A stretch of DNA of 64,000 nt, from the NCBI RefSeq assembly GCF_016863395.1, contig NZ_BOOU01000071.1, forward strand, positions 38,507 to 102,506. The letters run 5' to 3'. The stretch comes from Sphaerisporangium rufum (lineage in GTDB: Bacteria; Actinomycetota; Actinomycetes; Streptosporangiales; Streptosporangiaceae). The notes beneath the pieces are model-generated. The model was not told where the DNA came from. It did not search any database and saw only the letters and a program-made list of their open reading frames with translations. The position numbers and the translations under genes are program-made. Positions 51,525 through 60,664 of this stretch are shown here, piece after piece (position 1 is the first letter of the stretch; every line of letters starts with the position of its first letter).

Positions 51525-51932
51525 TCAGTCCGCCAGGCGTTCCAGCACGACCACCGGGATCTCCCGGTCGGTCTTGGTCTGGTACTCGTCGTACTGCGGC
51601 CAGGTGGCGGCCATCAGCCGCCACAGCTCCGGCTTCTCCTGCGGGGTCGCGGTGCGGGCCCTGGCCCGGAACCGGTCCGCCTTGACCTGCACCTCCACCT
51701 CCGGGTCGGCCTCCAGGTTCAGGTACCACTCCGGGTGGGCCGGGTCGCCGCCCTTGGACGCGACCACGACGTGGTCGTCGCCGTGCCGCTGGTAGATCAG
51801 CGGGGTGGTGCGCTTCTGGCCGCTCCGCCGTCCGGTGGTGGTCAGCAGCAGGACGGTGGTGTTGTTCCAGTCGTGCCCCTCCGCGCCATCGGTGGCCCGG
51901 TACCTGTCCACATGCTCTTTTCCGTACAGCAT
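51525..51932 (-). CDS. Nitroreductase-family deazaflavin (F420)-dependent protein, DDN-like
   Basis: A 135-residue split-beta-barrel protein of the Ddn/DUF385 family, which uses reduced F420 in mycobacteria. Motifs are TTTGRRSGQKRTTPLIY (F420 phosphate contact region) and KGGDPAHPEWYLNLEA. It probably reduces quinones or similar. ATG 51932 follows GAGGAG; fourteen further codons upstream are unlikely. F420 use is family inference; no F420 synthesis gene is nearby. Confidence 0.85.
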   Translation of the reverse strand: MLYGKEHVDRYRATDGAEGHDWNNTTVLLLTTTGRRSGQKRTTPLIYQRHGDDHVVVASKGGDPAHPEWYLNLEADPEVEVQVKADRFRARARTATPQEKPELWRLMAATWPQYDEYQTKTDREIPVVVLERLAD

Positions 51933-52096
51933 GACGCTCCTCACTCCCGTTGGCCCAAGCCCTACCCAGGTCACGGGTCATGATCCCAGCTTTCCGGCAT
52001 GTCACGGCCCGGCCCGGGCCAGGCACCGGCGGATGGGTGGCCGATCGGCGCAACCGGCCGGGCGCGGGGTACGAAAGGAGCGGCGGGGGTGATGGC

Positions 52097-53578
52097 ATGG
52101 CGCGGTGCCTGGTGACCGGGGCCACGGGGTACATCGGAGGCAGGCTGGTGCCCGAGCTGCTGAAGGCGGGCCACCAGGTGCGGTGCATGGCCCGCTCGCC
52201 CGGCCGGCTGCGCGACCAGACCTGGGCCGGCGAGGTGGAGGTCGCCGAGGCGGACGCCACCCGGGCCGAGGAGACGGGGGAGGCGCTGCGGGACGTCGAG
52301 GTCGCCTACTACCTGATCCACACCATGGGGTCCGGCCACGACTTCACCGAACGCGACCGGGTCGCCGCGGCCACCTTCGCCGCCGCCGCCGAGCGGGCCG
52401 GGGTACGGCGCGTCGTCTACCTCGGCGGCCTGGCCCCGAAGGAGCGGCCCTCGCCGCACATGCGCTCCCGGGCGGAGGTGGAGCGGATCCTGCTGGACGG
52501 CGCGGTCCCGACGATCGCGTTCCGCGCCTCGGTGATCATCGGTTCGGGGTCGGTCTCGTTCGAGATGCTGCGCCACCTGACCGAGCGGCTGCCGGTGATG
52601 ACCACGCCGCGCTGGGTGCGCACCCGCACCCAGCCGATCGCGATCAGGGACGTGCTGCGCTACCTGGTCGAGGCGGCGGCCATCCCCGGGGAGGTGAACC
52701 GGGCCTTCGACATCGGCGGGCCGGACGTGCTCACCTACGCCCAGATGATGCAGGGCTACGCCGCGGTGGCCGGGCTGCCGCCGCGGCTGATCATCCAGGT
52801 CCCGCTGCTCACCCCGGGCCTGTCCAGCCACTGGGTCGGCCTGGTCACCCCGGTGCCGGCCGGAGTGGCCCGGCCGCTGGTGGAGTCGCTGCGCAACGAG
52901 GCGGTCTGCCGCGAGCACGACATCGCCCGGTACATCGCCGATCCGCCCGGCGGGCTGGTCGGCTTCCGCGAAGCGGTGCGGCTCGCGCTGCAGAAGATCA
53001 AGGAGGCGGACGTGGCGACCCGCTGGTCGTCGGCCTCGACCCCGGGCGCGCCCAGTGACCCGCTGCCCACCGACCCGGACTGGGCCGGCGGCAGCCTGTA
53101 CGTCGACCAGCGCACCGCGGTGGCGGACGCGCCGCCCGAGGCGCTCTGGCGGGTCATCGAGGCGATCGGCGGGGAGGCGGGCTGGTACTCCCTGCCGTTC
53201 GCCTGGCGGCTGCGCGGCCTGTTCGACCGGGCCGTCGGCGGGGTGGGGCTGCGCCGGGGCCGGCGGGACCCGAGCAGGCTCCGGGTGGGCGACGCGGTGG
53301 ACTTCTGGCGGGTGGAGGAGATCGAGCCGGGCCGGCTGCTGCGGCTGCGCGCCGAGATGCGGCTGCCCGGGCTGGCCTGGCTGGAGCTCACCTGCCGGGA
53401 GCGGGACGGCCGCGCGGTGTACGGCCAACGGGCGATCTTCCATCCGCGTGGCCTGTTCGGTCACCTGTATTGGTGGGGTGTCTACCCGTTCCACGGGCTG
53501 ATCTTCGGGCGGATGCCGCGCAACGTCACCGCGGCCGCCCGGGCGCGGGCGCGGCGGGCCGGTGCCGGGCCGAGCTGA
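52097..53578 (+). CDS. NAD(P)-binding SDR-like protein with DUF2867 domain
   Basis: A 493-residue protein. The first ~300 residues are a Rossmann fold of the atypical-SDR/NmrA kind (CLVTGATGYIGGRLVPELLK; AYYLIHTMGSG; RRVVYLGGLAP). The last ~150 residues are a DUF2867 domain with a START-like fold (PPEALWRVIEAIGGEAGWY). The same fusion is found in many actinobacteria under SDR/DUF2867. No catalytic Tyr-x3-Lys is seen, so it may be a sensor or isomerase. ATG 52097 has AAAGGAG about 15 nt upstream; the start is not certain. Confidence 0.82.
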   Translation: MARCLVTGATGYIGGRLVPELLKAGHQVRCMARSPGRLRDQTWAGEVEVAEADATRAEETGEALRDVEVAYYLIHTMGSGHDFTERDRVAAATFAAAAERAGVRRVVYLGGLAPKERPSPHMRSRAEVERILLDGAVPTIAFRASVIIGSGSVSFEMLRHLTERLPVMTTPRWVRTRTQPIAIRDVLRYLVEAAAIPGEVNRAFDIGGPDVLTYAQMMQGYAAVAGLPPRLIIQVPLLTPGLSSHWVGLVTPVPAGVARPLVESLRNEAVCREHDIARYIADPPGGLVGFREAVRLALQKIKEADVATRWSSASTPGAPSDPLPTDPDWAGGSLYVDQRTAVADAPPEALWRVIEAIGGEAGWYSLPFAWRLRGLFDRAVGGVGLRRGRRDPSRLRVGDAVDFWRVEEIEPGRLLRLRAEMRLPGLAWLELTCRERDGRAVYGQRAIFHPRGLFGHLYWWGVYPFHGLIFGRMPRNVTAAARARARRAGAGPS

Positions 53579-53690
53579 AAATTTCAGCAGGTGGGCGGGC
53601 TGACGCGCTGGTCACCGCACCGGCCGTCGGCCGCGCGCCGGCGGTCGCTGGGCGGCGCCGCCCGGCCGTCCTATGGTCGGCCGCAGTCGA

Positions 53691-53704
53691 TGGGAGCGCT
53701 CCCA
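53691..53704. promoter_or_regulatory. CelR-type operator (perfect 14-bp palindrome) before the cellulase
   Basis: TGGGAGCGCTCCCA at 53691-53704 is a perfect palindrome and matches the CelR operator described upstream of cellulase genes in Thermobifida fusca. It lies 24 bp before the start codon, where a LacI-family repressor released by cellobiose would block expression. The repressor gene is not in the window. Confidence 0.85.
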
Positions 53705-53727
53705 TCAATCATCCCCCCGGAGTCGAG

Positions 53728-54870
53728 ATGAAACGTCGGGCATCGCGAGCGCTGACGGCACTCCTCGCCGTCATCGGCTCGATCCTGCTGTCGGTGGTGG
53801 TCACCGGCACGGCGGGCGCGGACACCACGATCTGCGAGAAGTACGGTGGCGTGAGCATCGCCGGCGGCAAGTACCACGTGATCAACAATGTCTGGGGCTC
53901 GGACGCCCAGCAGTGCATCAACGTGACCTCCACCGGCTTCCGGGTCACCCAGGCCGGGCACAACAAGGCCACCAACGGCGCGCCGGCCTCCTACCCGGCC
54001 ATCTACGCCGGGTGCCACTACGCCACCTGCACCAGCGGCAGCAGCCTGCCCATGCGGGTGAGCGACAGCAGGTTCTCCTCCATCCAGACCAGCGTGAGCA
54101 TGTCCTACCCCTCGTCGGGCGTCTACGACGCGGCCTATGACATCTGGTTCGACCCGACGCCGCGCACCGACGGGCAGAACACCGGCGCCGAGCTGATGAT
54201 CTGGCTGAACCGGGTCGGCTCGATCCAGCCGATCGGCTCCCGGGTCGCCACGGTCAACCTGGCCGGCGGCACCTGGGACGTGTGGTTCGGCAACGTCGGC
54301 TGGAACGTCGTCTCCTACGTGCGCACCTCGGCGACCAACTCGATCAGCTTCAACGTCGGCACCTTCTACTCCGACATGGTGAACCGCGGGTACGCGCAGA
54401 ACTCCTGGTACATCACCAGCGTGCAGGCCGGGTTCGAGCCGTGGGTGGGCGGCGCCGGCCTGGCGGTGGACAACTTCTCCTACAACGTCGGCGGCGGCGG
54501 TAACCCGGGCCCCAGCCCGAGCCCGAGCAACCCCGGCAACCCGGGCGGGTCGTCGGCCTGCCGGGTGAAGTACACCAAGAGCCAGTGGAGCGGTGGCTTC
54601 ACCGCCGACCTGGCCATCACCAACACCGGATCCGGCTCGATCAACGGCTGGACGCTGGGCTTCTCCTTCCCCAACGACCAGCGGATCACCAACGCCTGGA
54701 ACGCCACCGTCAGCCAGAACGGCTCGGCGGTGACCGCGCGGAACGTCGACCACAACGGGTCGATACCGCCCGGCGGCACCGCGTCGTTCGGCTTCCAGGG
54801 CACGTTCGGCTCGACGAACAACAACCCTGGCTCGTTCACCCTGAACGGCACCGCCTGCTCGCTCGGCTGA
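53728..54870 (+). CDS. Secreted GH12 endo-glucanase with CBM2
   Basis: A 380-residue exported cellulase. A signal peptide (1-31, TGTAGADT) precedes a GH12 jelly-roll (33-255), with the nucleophile E155 in GAELMIWL and acid/base E237 in GFEPWVGGAGL. A Gly/Asn/Pro/Ser linker (256-275) leads to a family 2 carbohydrate-binding module, with terminal Cys278 and Cys378 for the disulfide and Trp/Asn cellulose face. It cuts beta-1,4-glucan internally. The CelR operator 24 bp upstream implies induction by cellobiose. Neighbours are not cellulolytic. Confidence 0.95.
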   Translation: MKRRASRALTALLAVIGSILLSVVVTGTAGADTTICEKYGGVSIAGGKYHVINNVWGSDAQQCINVTSTGFRVTQAGHNKATNGAPASYPAIYAGCHYATCTSGSSLPMRVSDSRFSSIQTSVSMSYPSSGVYDAAYDIWFDPTPRTDGQNTGAELMIWLNRVGSIQPIGSRVATVNLAGGTWDVWFGNVGWNVVSYVRTSATNSISFNVGTFYSDMVNRGYAQNSWYITSVQAGFEPWVGGAGLAVDNFSYNVGGGGNPGPSPSPSNPGNPGGSSACRVKYTKSQWSGGFTADLAITNTGSGSINGWTLGFSFPNDQRITNAWNATVSQNGSAVTARNVDHNGSIPPGGTASFGFQGTFGSTNNNPGSFTLNGTACSLG

Positions 54871-54888
54871 CGCTCGCCTGACACGCCG

Positions 54889-54919
54889 CGACGGGCCGGG
54901 CCGCCGGCCCGGCCCGTCG
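54889..54919 (+). terminator. Hairpin terminator of the cellulase gene
   Basis: A perfect 14-bp stem (54889-54902 with 54906-54919) and a three-base loop lie 18 bp after the stop. Confidence 0.7.
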
Positions 54920-55069
54920 TCGCGCGGCGACCGTGGCCCGTCGCGCCTCCGCCCGGCCCGCTCGCCACCGAGGGAGTGCTCGCCCGGGCCGGTCCGGCGG
55001 TTCCGTCCGGCTGACCGGCCGGGCGCGTCGTGGCCGGTCGGCGGGGTGGTGGCCGGTGATGATGAGGGA

Positions 55070-56734
55070 ATGGACCAGCGGTTCGACGCGCTGCGCGCGC
55101 TCGCCGCGCGGCGGGGCCGGGCCGGCCCGCGGCTGATCGCCGCGCTGGCGGCGGCCGGCCGGGCCGCGCCGGGCGGGCCACCGGACCGGGCGCCCGGGGT
55201 GGCGCGCGGGTTCGGCCTGCCCGCCGCCGCCGGGCTCGGCCCGGCCACCTACTACGCCGACCTGGCCGCACCGCGCGGCCGGCGGCACGTCCGGGTGTGC
55301 GCAGGCACCGCCTGCTTCGCCGCCACCGGCGGCCGGCACCTCGCCGAGGTCGAGGCGGCCCTCGGCGTCGCGGCCGGCGCGGTGGCGCCGGGCGGCGCGG
55401 TGTCGCTGCAGGTGGTCCGCTGCCTGGGCTACTGCTACGCCGCACCGGCCTGTCTGGACGGCGAGACCCCGCTCACCGGCGCGGATCTGGCCGGCCGGCT
55501 CGCCGGGCCGCCGCGCCCGGCGCCGGAGATCCCGATGGCGGACACCACCGGCGACCCGGTCGTGCTGGCCGGCCTGGCCGGCGGCGCCGCCCCCTGGCAG
55601 GCGTGGCCGGCGGTCCGGGGCGAGCGCACCCCCGAGGAGGTGCACCGGCAGGTGGCCGCGAGCGGGCTGCGCGGCCGCGGCGGCGCGGGGTACCCGGTCG
55701 CCGCCAAGTGGGCCGCGGCCGGCGGGCGTCCCGGCACCGTCGTGGTGGCCAACGGCGACGAGGGCGACCCCGGGTCCTTCGCCGACCGGCTGCTGATGGA
55801 GGAGGACCCGGCCCGCGTCCTGGAAGGCCTGGCCCTGGCGGCGTACGCCTGCGGCGCCCGGCACGGCGTGGTGCTGGTCCGCTCGGAGTATCCGCGGGCG
55901 CTGGCCCGCATGCGGGCCGCCGTCGCGGCGGCCCGCGCCGCCGGGCACCTGGGCGGCCCGGCCGGGGTGGAGGTGGCGGTCGTCGAGGGCGCCGGGTCCT
56001 ACGTCGCGGGGGAGGAGACCGCGCTCATCGCCGGGCTGGAGGGCCGCCGCGGCGTGGCCGCCCCCCGGCCGCCGTACCCGGCGGAGCGGGGGCTGTGGGA
56101 CGCCCCGACCGTGGTCAACAACGTGGAGACCCTGGCCGCCGTCCCGTGGATCGTCCGGCGCGGCGGCGCCGCGTACGCCGCGCGCGGCACCCCCGGCGAG
56201 ACCGGGACCAAGCTGGTCTGCCTGTCCGCGGGGTTCGCCCGCCCGGGGTGCTACGAGGTGGAGCTCGGCACCTCGGTGCTGGACATCGTCACCGGTCCCG
56301 GCGGCGGGCCGCGCGGCGGCGGGATCGCCGTGCTGCAGGTGGGCGGGCCGCTCGGCGGGTTCCTGCCCGGGCACGCCCTGGACGTGCCGCTCACCGAGGC
56401 GGCGCTGTCCGCGCGCGGCGCCGCCCTCGGCCACGCCGGCCTGGTGGCGTTCGGCCACGACGCCGACCCGGAGGCGGTGCTGCGCCACCTGTGGGAGTTC
56501 GCCGACGCCGAGAGCTGCGGGGCGTGCTCGCCGTGCCGGGTCGGCTCCCACCGCGGGAGGGAGCTGGTCCAGGCGGGTGATCCGGTCGCGGCCGGCGCCG
56601 AGTACGGCCGGCTGCTGCGGGTGATGGCCGCCGGCGGGCTGTGCGCGTTCGGCCGCCGGGTCCCGGCCGCCGTCCGCTCGCTGGCCCGCGCGTACGGCGA
56701 CCGGCTGGCCGGCTGGCAGGGCGGGGACGGCTGA
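55070..56734 (+). CDS. fdhB: NAD-dependent formate dehydrogenase, NuoE-NuoF fusion subunit
   Basis: A 554-residue flavo-iron-sulfur subunit. The N-terminal part (~60-150) is a NuoE/thioredoxin-like [2Fe-2S] domain with CAGTAC and CLGYC. The rest is NuoF-like: GRGGAGYPVAAKW (FMN), NGDEGDPGSFADR and MEEDP, an SLBB part, and ESCGACSPCR with LCAFGR for a 4Fe-4S cluster. It passes electrons from formate, oxidised by the next gene product, to NAD+. ATG 55070 begins MDQRFDALRA. FdhD and a separate gamma subunit are absent from the window. Confidence 0.87.
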   Translation: MDQRFDALRALAARRGRAGPRLIAALAAAGRAAPGGPPDRAPGVARGFGLPAAAGLGPATYYADLAAPRGRRHVRVCAGTACFAATGGRHLAEVEAALGVAAGAVAPGGAVSLQVVRCLGYCYAAPACLDGETPLTGADLAGRLAGPPRPAPEIPMADTTGDPVVLAGLAGGAAPWQAWPAVRGERTPEEVHRQVAASGLRGRGGAGYPVAAKWAAAGGRPGTVVVANGDEGDPGSFADRLLMEEDPARVLEGLALAAYACGARHGVVLVRSEYPRALARMRAAVAAARAAGHLGGPAGVEVAVVEGAGSYVAGEETALIAGLEGRRGVAAPRPPYPAERGLWDAPTVVNNVETLAAVPWIVRRGGAAYAARGTPGETGTKLVCLSAGFARPGCYEVELGTSVLDIVTGPGGGPRGGGIAVLQVGGPLGGFLPGHALDVPLTEAALSARGAALGHAGLVAFGHDADPEAVLRHLWEFADAESCGACSPCRVGSHRGRELVQAGDPVAAGAEYGRLLRVMAAGGLCAFGRRVPAAVRSLARAYGDRLAGWQGGDG

Positions 56735-56873
56735 GGGCCGGCGGAACCGGCGCGAACGGGCGCCGGGCGGGAGCCGGGACGGGCGGACAGGTGGGGCGGA
56801 ACGGGCGACGAGCGGAACGGGCGGTCGGGAACGGCGACGGGCGGACGAACGGGCGCCCGGCGGGACGGGTGAG
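56735..56873 (+). repeat. Nearly T-free repeat-rich leader between fdhB and fdhA
   Basis: The first ~125 bp hold only two T residues and four copies of GAACGGGCG embedded in similar degenerate units. No stop-free gene lies here. The mRNA would be almost U-free and could fold poorly or bind a protein. Confidence 0.6.
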
Positions 56874-56888
56874 ATGGGGGATGGCCGG

Positions 56889-59594
56889 ATGATGGACGGC
56901 GGGGGTCCGGCCGGGCCGGGGGAGGGCCGGCGGCGGGTCACGGTCGACGGGGTGGCGGTCGAGGTGGCGGCCGGGGCCACCGTGCTGGACGCGGTGCGCG
57001 CCGCCGGCGCCGACGTCCCCGCGCTGTGCCATGACGACCGGCTCGCCGCCGCGGGATCCTGCCGGACCTGCCTGGTCCGGGCCGGCGGGCGGCTGGTGGC
57101 GGCCTGCGTGACGCCGGCCGGCGACGCCCCCGTGGAGGTGGCCGCCGCCGACCTGCGCCAGCTGCGCCGGGACGCGGTGGTCACCATCGTGACGCCGCTG
57201 CCGCCGCGCGCGCTGTCCGGCGATCGGGAGCTGGCCCGGACCTGCCGGTCGCTGGACATCGGCCCGGCGGCGGCCCGGGGGGCCGGCGGCGCGCCGCGCG
57301 ACGACAGCCATCCCTACGTGCGGCTGGACCCGGACCTGTGCATCGCCTGCGGCCGGTGCGTGCGCATGTGCGCCGACGTGCAGGGCACCTTCGCGCTGAC
57401 GCTGACCGGCCGCGGCGCGCGCACCGTGGTCGCGCCGGGCACCGGCGGGGCCTGGGTGGACTCCGACTGCGTGGCCTGCGGCGGCTGCGTGGACACCTGC
57501 CCGACCGGGGCGCTGTGGGAGCCCGGCGCGCCGCCCGGTTCCGCCGCCGCCGGCACCGTCACCCGGACGACCTGCGGCTACTGCGGCGTGGGCTGCACCC
57601 TTCAGGTCCGGGTCACCGGCGGGGAGGTGGCGGCGGTGCTGCCCGCCCGGGACGGCCCGGTCAACTCCGGGCACGCCTGCGTCAAGGGCCGGTTCGCCTA
57701 TGGGTTCCTGCGGGCGCCGGACCGGCTCACCCGGCCGCTGCTGCGCCGCGGCGGCCGGCTGGAGCCGGTGGGCTGGGACGAGGCGATCGGCCACGTGGCC
57801 CGCGCGATGCGCGAGGCGGTCGCGGCCGCCGGGCCGGACACCGTGGCGGCGATCTCCTCCGCCCGGGCCACCAACGAGGAGAACTACCTGGTGCAGAAGT
57901 TCATGCGGGTGGTGATCGGCACCAACAACGTCGACAACTGCTCGCGGCTGTGCCACTCGCCGTCGGCGGCCGGGCTGACCGCGTCGTTCGGGCTGGCCGG
58001 CGGCACCGACGCGTTCGAGGACGTCGAGCGGGCCGACTGCCTGCTGGTGGTGGGGGCCAACCCTGCCGAGGCGCATCCGGTGGCCGGCGCGCGGCTGCTG
58101 GCCGCGGCGCTGCGCGGCGCGCGGCTGGTGGTGGCCGACCCGCGGGCGGTGGGGCTGGCCCGGTACGCCGACGTGCACCTGCGGCCCCGGCCGGGCACCA
58201 ACGTGGCGCTGTTCCACGGGCTCGCCCACGTGATCCTGGCCGAAGGGCTGGCCGACGAGGACTTCCTGCGCGACCGGACCACCGGCCTGGCCGAACTGCG
58301 GGAGCTGCTGGCCGGGTACCCGCCGCGGGCCGTGCAGGAGATCACCGGGGTTCCGGCCGCGGACCTGGTGGCCGCGGCCCGCCACTACGGCCGGGCCCGC
58401 CGGCCGGCCATCGTCTACGGGCTGGGCGTCACCGAGCATCTGCACGGCACCGACGGGGTGCGCGCGCTGGCCAACCTGGCGATCCTGCGCGGCGCGGTGG
58501 GCACCGGGCGCGGCGCCGGCGTCACCGCGCTGCGCGGGCAGAACAACGTGCAGGGCGCCTCGGACATGGGCGCGCTGCCGGACGCGCTGCCCGGCTACGG
58601 CAAGGTCACCGACCCGGCGGCGCGCGGGCGCGCCGAGCGGGTGTGGGGCGTCCCGCTGCCGGACCGCCCCGGGCTGCGCATCCCGGACATGTTCGCGGCG
58701 GCGCGCGGCGGCCGGCTGCGGGTGCTGTGGATCATCGGCGAGGACGTCTGCCAGACCGACCCGGAGACCGGCCGGGTCGTCGCGGCGCTGGCGGCCTGCC
58801 CGCTGGTGGTCTGCCAGGAGCTGTTCCTGTCGGAGACCGCGCGCCGGGCGGACGTCGTGCTGCCGGCGGCGGCCTGGCCGGAGAAGGACGGCACGTTCGT
58901 CAACTTCGACCGGCGGGTGCAGCGGGTGCGGCCCGCGCTGCCGGCGCCCGGCGAGGCCCGCGCCGACTTCGCGATCGTGCACGCGCTGGCGGCGGCGCTG
59001 GGCGCCGACCTCGGCTGCCGGACGCCCGCCGAGGCGCTGGCCGAGTGCGCCCGCCTCACCCCGCTGTTCGCGGGCCTGAGCCACGAGCGGCTGGACCGGG
59101 AGGGCGCCGTCCGCTGGCCGGCCCCGGCGGCGGACCGGCCCGGTACGGCGTCGCTGTACCGGGAGCGGTTCGCCACCCCCGACGGGCGGGCGCACCTGGC
59201 CGCCGCGCCCTACCTGCCGCCGGGCGAGGAGCCGGACGCCGACTACCCGCTGATCCTGATCACCGGGCGGCGCTGGGCGCACTACAACTCCGGGACCATG
59301 ACCCGCCGCACCCCGAATCTCCGGCTGGACCCGCGCGACCAGCTGGACGTGCATCCCGACGACGCCGCCCGGCTCGGCCTGCGCGACGGTGACGAGGTCG
59401 CCGTGGAGAGCCGGCACGGCCGGGCCCGGCTGCGGGCCGCGGTCGGCGATCAGGTGGCGCCCGGCCAGGTGTTCTGCGCCTTCCATTTCCCCGGCAGCGG
59501 GGTGAACCGGCTGACCGCGACCCGCGGGGACACCGCCACCTCCTGCCCGGAGTACAAGGTCACCCCGGTCCGGGTGCGCCGGGCCGGGCGGTGA
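56889..59594 (+). CDS. fdhA: NAD-dependent formate dehydrogenase catalytic subunit (molybdopterin)
   Basis: A ~901-residue NuoG-like protein. The start is a plant-type [2Fe-2S] ferredoxin (GSCRTCLVRA), then a 4Fe-4S set (CIACGRCVRMC and CVACGGCVDTC), then the molybdopterin oxidoreductase with CGYCGVGC (4Fe-4S). The active-site Cys is C355 in RLCHSPS, followed by the formate-binding His, so it is a Cys rather than a Sec enzyme. It oxidises formate to CO2 using a bis-MGD molybdenum or tungsten centre. ATG 56889 has a GGGGGA box eight nt upstream; 56874 is also possible. Confidence 0.9.
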   Translation: MMDGGGPAGPGEGRRRVTVDGVAVEVAAGATVLDAVRAAGADVPALCHDDRLAAAGSCRTCLVRAGGRLVAACVTPAGDAPVEVAAADLRQLRRDAVVTIVTPLPPRALSGDRELARTCRSLDIGPAAARGAGGAPRDDSHPYVRLDPDLCIACGRCVRMCADVQGTFALTLTGRGARTVVAPGTGGAWVDSDCVACGGCVDTCPTGALWEPGAPPGSAAAGTVTRTTCGYCGVGCTLQVRVTGGEVAAVLPARDGPVNSGHACVKGRFAYGFLRAPDRLTRPLLRRGGRLEPVGWDEAIGHVARAMREAVAAAGPDTVAAISSARATNEENYLVQKFMRVVIGTNNVDNCSRLCHSPSAAGLTASFGLAGGTDAFEDVERADCLLVVGANPAEAHPVAGARLLAAALRGARLVVADPRAVGLARYADVHLRPRPGTNVALFHGLAHVILAEGLADEDFLRDRTTGLAELRELLAGYPPRAVQEITGVPAADLVAAARHYGRARRPAIVYGLGVTEHLHGTDGVRALANLAILRGAVGTGRGAGVTALRGQNNVQGASDMGALPDALPGYGKVTDPAARGRAERVWGVPLPDRPGLRIPDMFAAARGGRLRVLWIIGEDVCQTDPETGRVVAALAACPLVVCQELFLSETARRADVVLPAAAWPEKDGTFVNFDRRVQRVRPALPAPGEARADFAIVHALAAALGADLGCRTPAEALAECARLTPLFAGLSHERLDREGAVRWPAPAADRPGTASLYRERFATPDGRAHLAAAPYLPPGEEPDADYPLILITGRRWAHYNSGTMTRRTPNLRLDPRDQLDVHPDDAARLGLRDGDEVAVESRHGRARLRAAVGDQVAPGQVFCAFHFPGSGVNRLTATRGDTATSCPEYKVTPVRVRRAGR

Positions 59595-59745
59595 GACGGG
59601 CGGTGAGGCGGCATCGGCCGGCCCGCGGAGCCGGCGGCGACCCGCAGGGCACCGCGGGCCACCGGCGGCGATGCGAAGGCCGAGCGCCGCCCGGCGCCGC
59701 CGTTGCCGCCGTTCCCGGCGGTCCGGGCGTTCCCGGGCGGGGCGG

Positions 59746-60438
59746 TCAGCCGCCGGCCGGGGTCGTCACCCGCCATTCCAGCCGGTCGACCACGCCGAGC
59801 ACGCCGTTGACCCGCTCGGTCATCCGGACCATGGTCCGAGCGTCCGCCTGCCGGCCGGTGCGCCCGGCCAGCGTGACCACGCCACCGGTCACCGAGACCT
59901 CCACCTCCGGGGGCTGCGGCCACAGCGCGCCCTCGACGATGTCCTGGCGGATCTCCCGGGCGATGTCCTCGTCCTCGCGCACGAACACCTTGATCAGGTC
60001 GTGCCGGCTGACGATCCCGGCCAGCGTGCCGTCGTCGTCGACCACCGGCAGCCGGCGGATGCCGTGCTCGTCCATCAGCCGGGCGGCGTTGACGGCGCTG
60101 GAGTACTCGCGGACGGTGATCGCCGGCGCGGTCATCACCTGGGCGGCGGTCTCGCCGCGCGCCTTGGCGGCGCCTGTGCCGGCCTGCCGCTGCAGCAGGC
60201 GGCGCAGCCGCACCCGGGCGGGCGGCCGGTATCCCTCGCCGTAGTACTGCTCGCGGAACTCCTCCTTGCGCAGCAGGTCCGCCTCGGAGACCACCCCGAC
60301 GACGTGGCCCTCGCCGTCCACCACCGGCACCGCGCTGACGCCGTGCGCCATCAGCAGGCCGGCCACGTCCCGGAACGGGGTGGCGCCGTTGACCGTCACC
60401 ACGTCCCTGGTCATCACGTCCCGCACCTTGGTGTGCAT
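59746..60438 (-). CDS. CBS-pair and BON domain protein
   Basis: A 230-residue protein. Two CBS motifs (MTRDVVTVNGATPFRDVAGL and MTAPAITVREYSSAVNAARL) bind adenine nucleotides and sense energy state; between them is an Arg-rich insert. The C-terminal ~60 residues form a BON domain (VEVSVTGGVVTLAGRTGRQ), often found in periplasmic or membrane-associated proteins. The partner is unknown. ATG 60438 gives MHTKVRDVMTRD. It lies opposite fdhA and faces it tail to tail. Confidence 0.88.
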   Translation of the reverse strand: MHTKVRDVMTRDVVTVNGATPFRDVAGLLMAHGVSAVPVVDGEGHVVGVVSEADLLRKEEFREQYYGEGYRPPARVRLRRLLQRQAGTGAAKARGETAAQVMTAPAITVREYSSAVNAARLMDEHGIRRLPVVDDDGTLAGIVSRHDLIKVFVREDEDIAREIRQDIVEGALWPQPPEVEVSVTGGVVTLAGRTGRQADARTMVRMTERVNGVLGVVDRLEWRVTTPAGG

Positions 60439-60664
60439 GCCCGGCCCCCTATCCGCCGTACGGTCTCACCCTCCATGGCAGCGCCGCGCGGCGGCCGGCG
60501 GAAGGGGCGGACGGCCCGCCCGCGCCGGGCCGTTCGCCCCCGCCGAATATCGTCATTACATAGACGGACATGTCGGCTTTACGGAAAACTGGCGGCGCCG
60601 ATCGACGGCCGAGCCGCGGGCCCGGCCGATGCCGCCGCCGAGCAGCGACCGAGGGGGCGCCGCC

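Noticed and set aside
57951..57953. Selenocysteine in fdhA
   Set aside because: The active-site codon is TGC (Cys), so no recoding is needed.
56391..59486. A 1031-codon open frame on the minus strand over fdhA
   Set aside because: It is antisense to fdhA and rich in Arg, Gly and Ala without domains.
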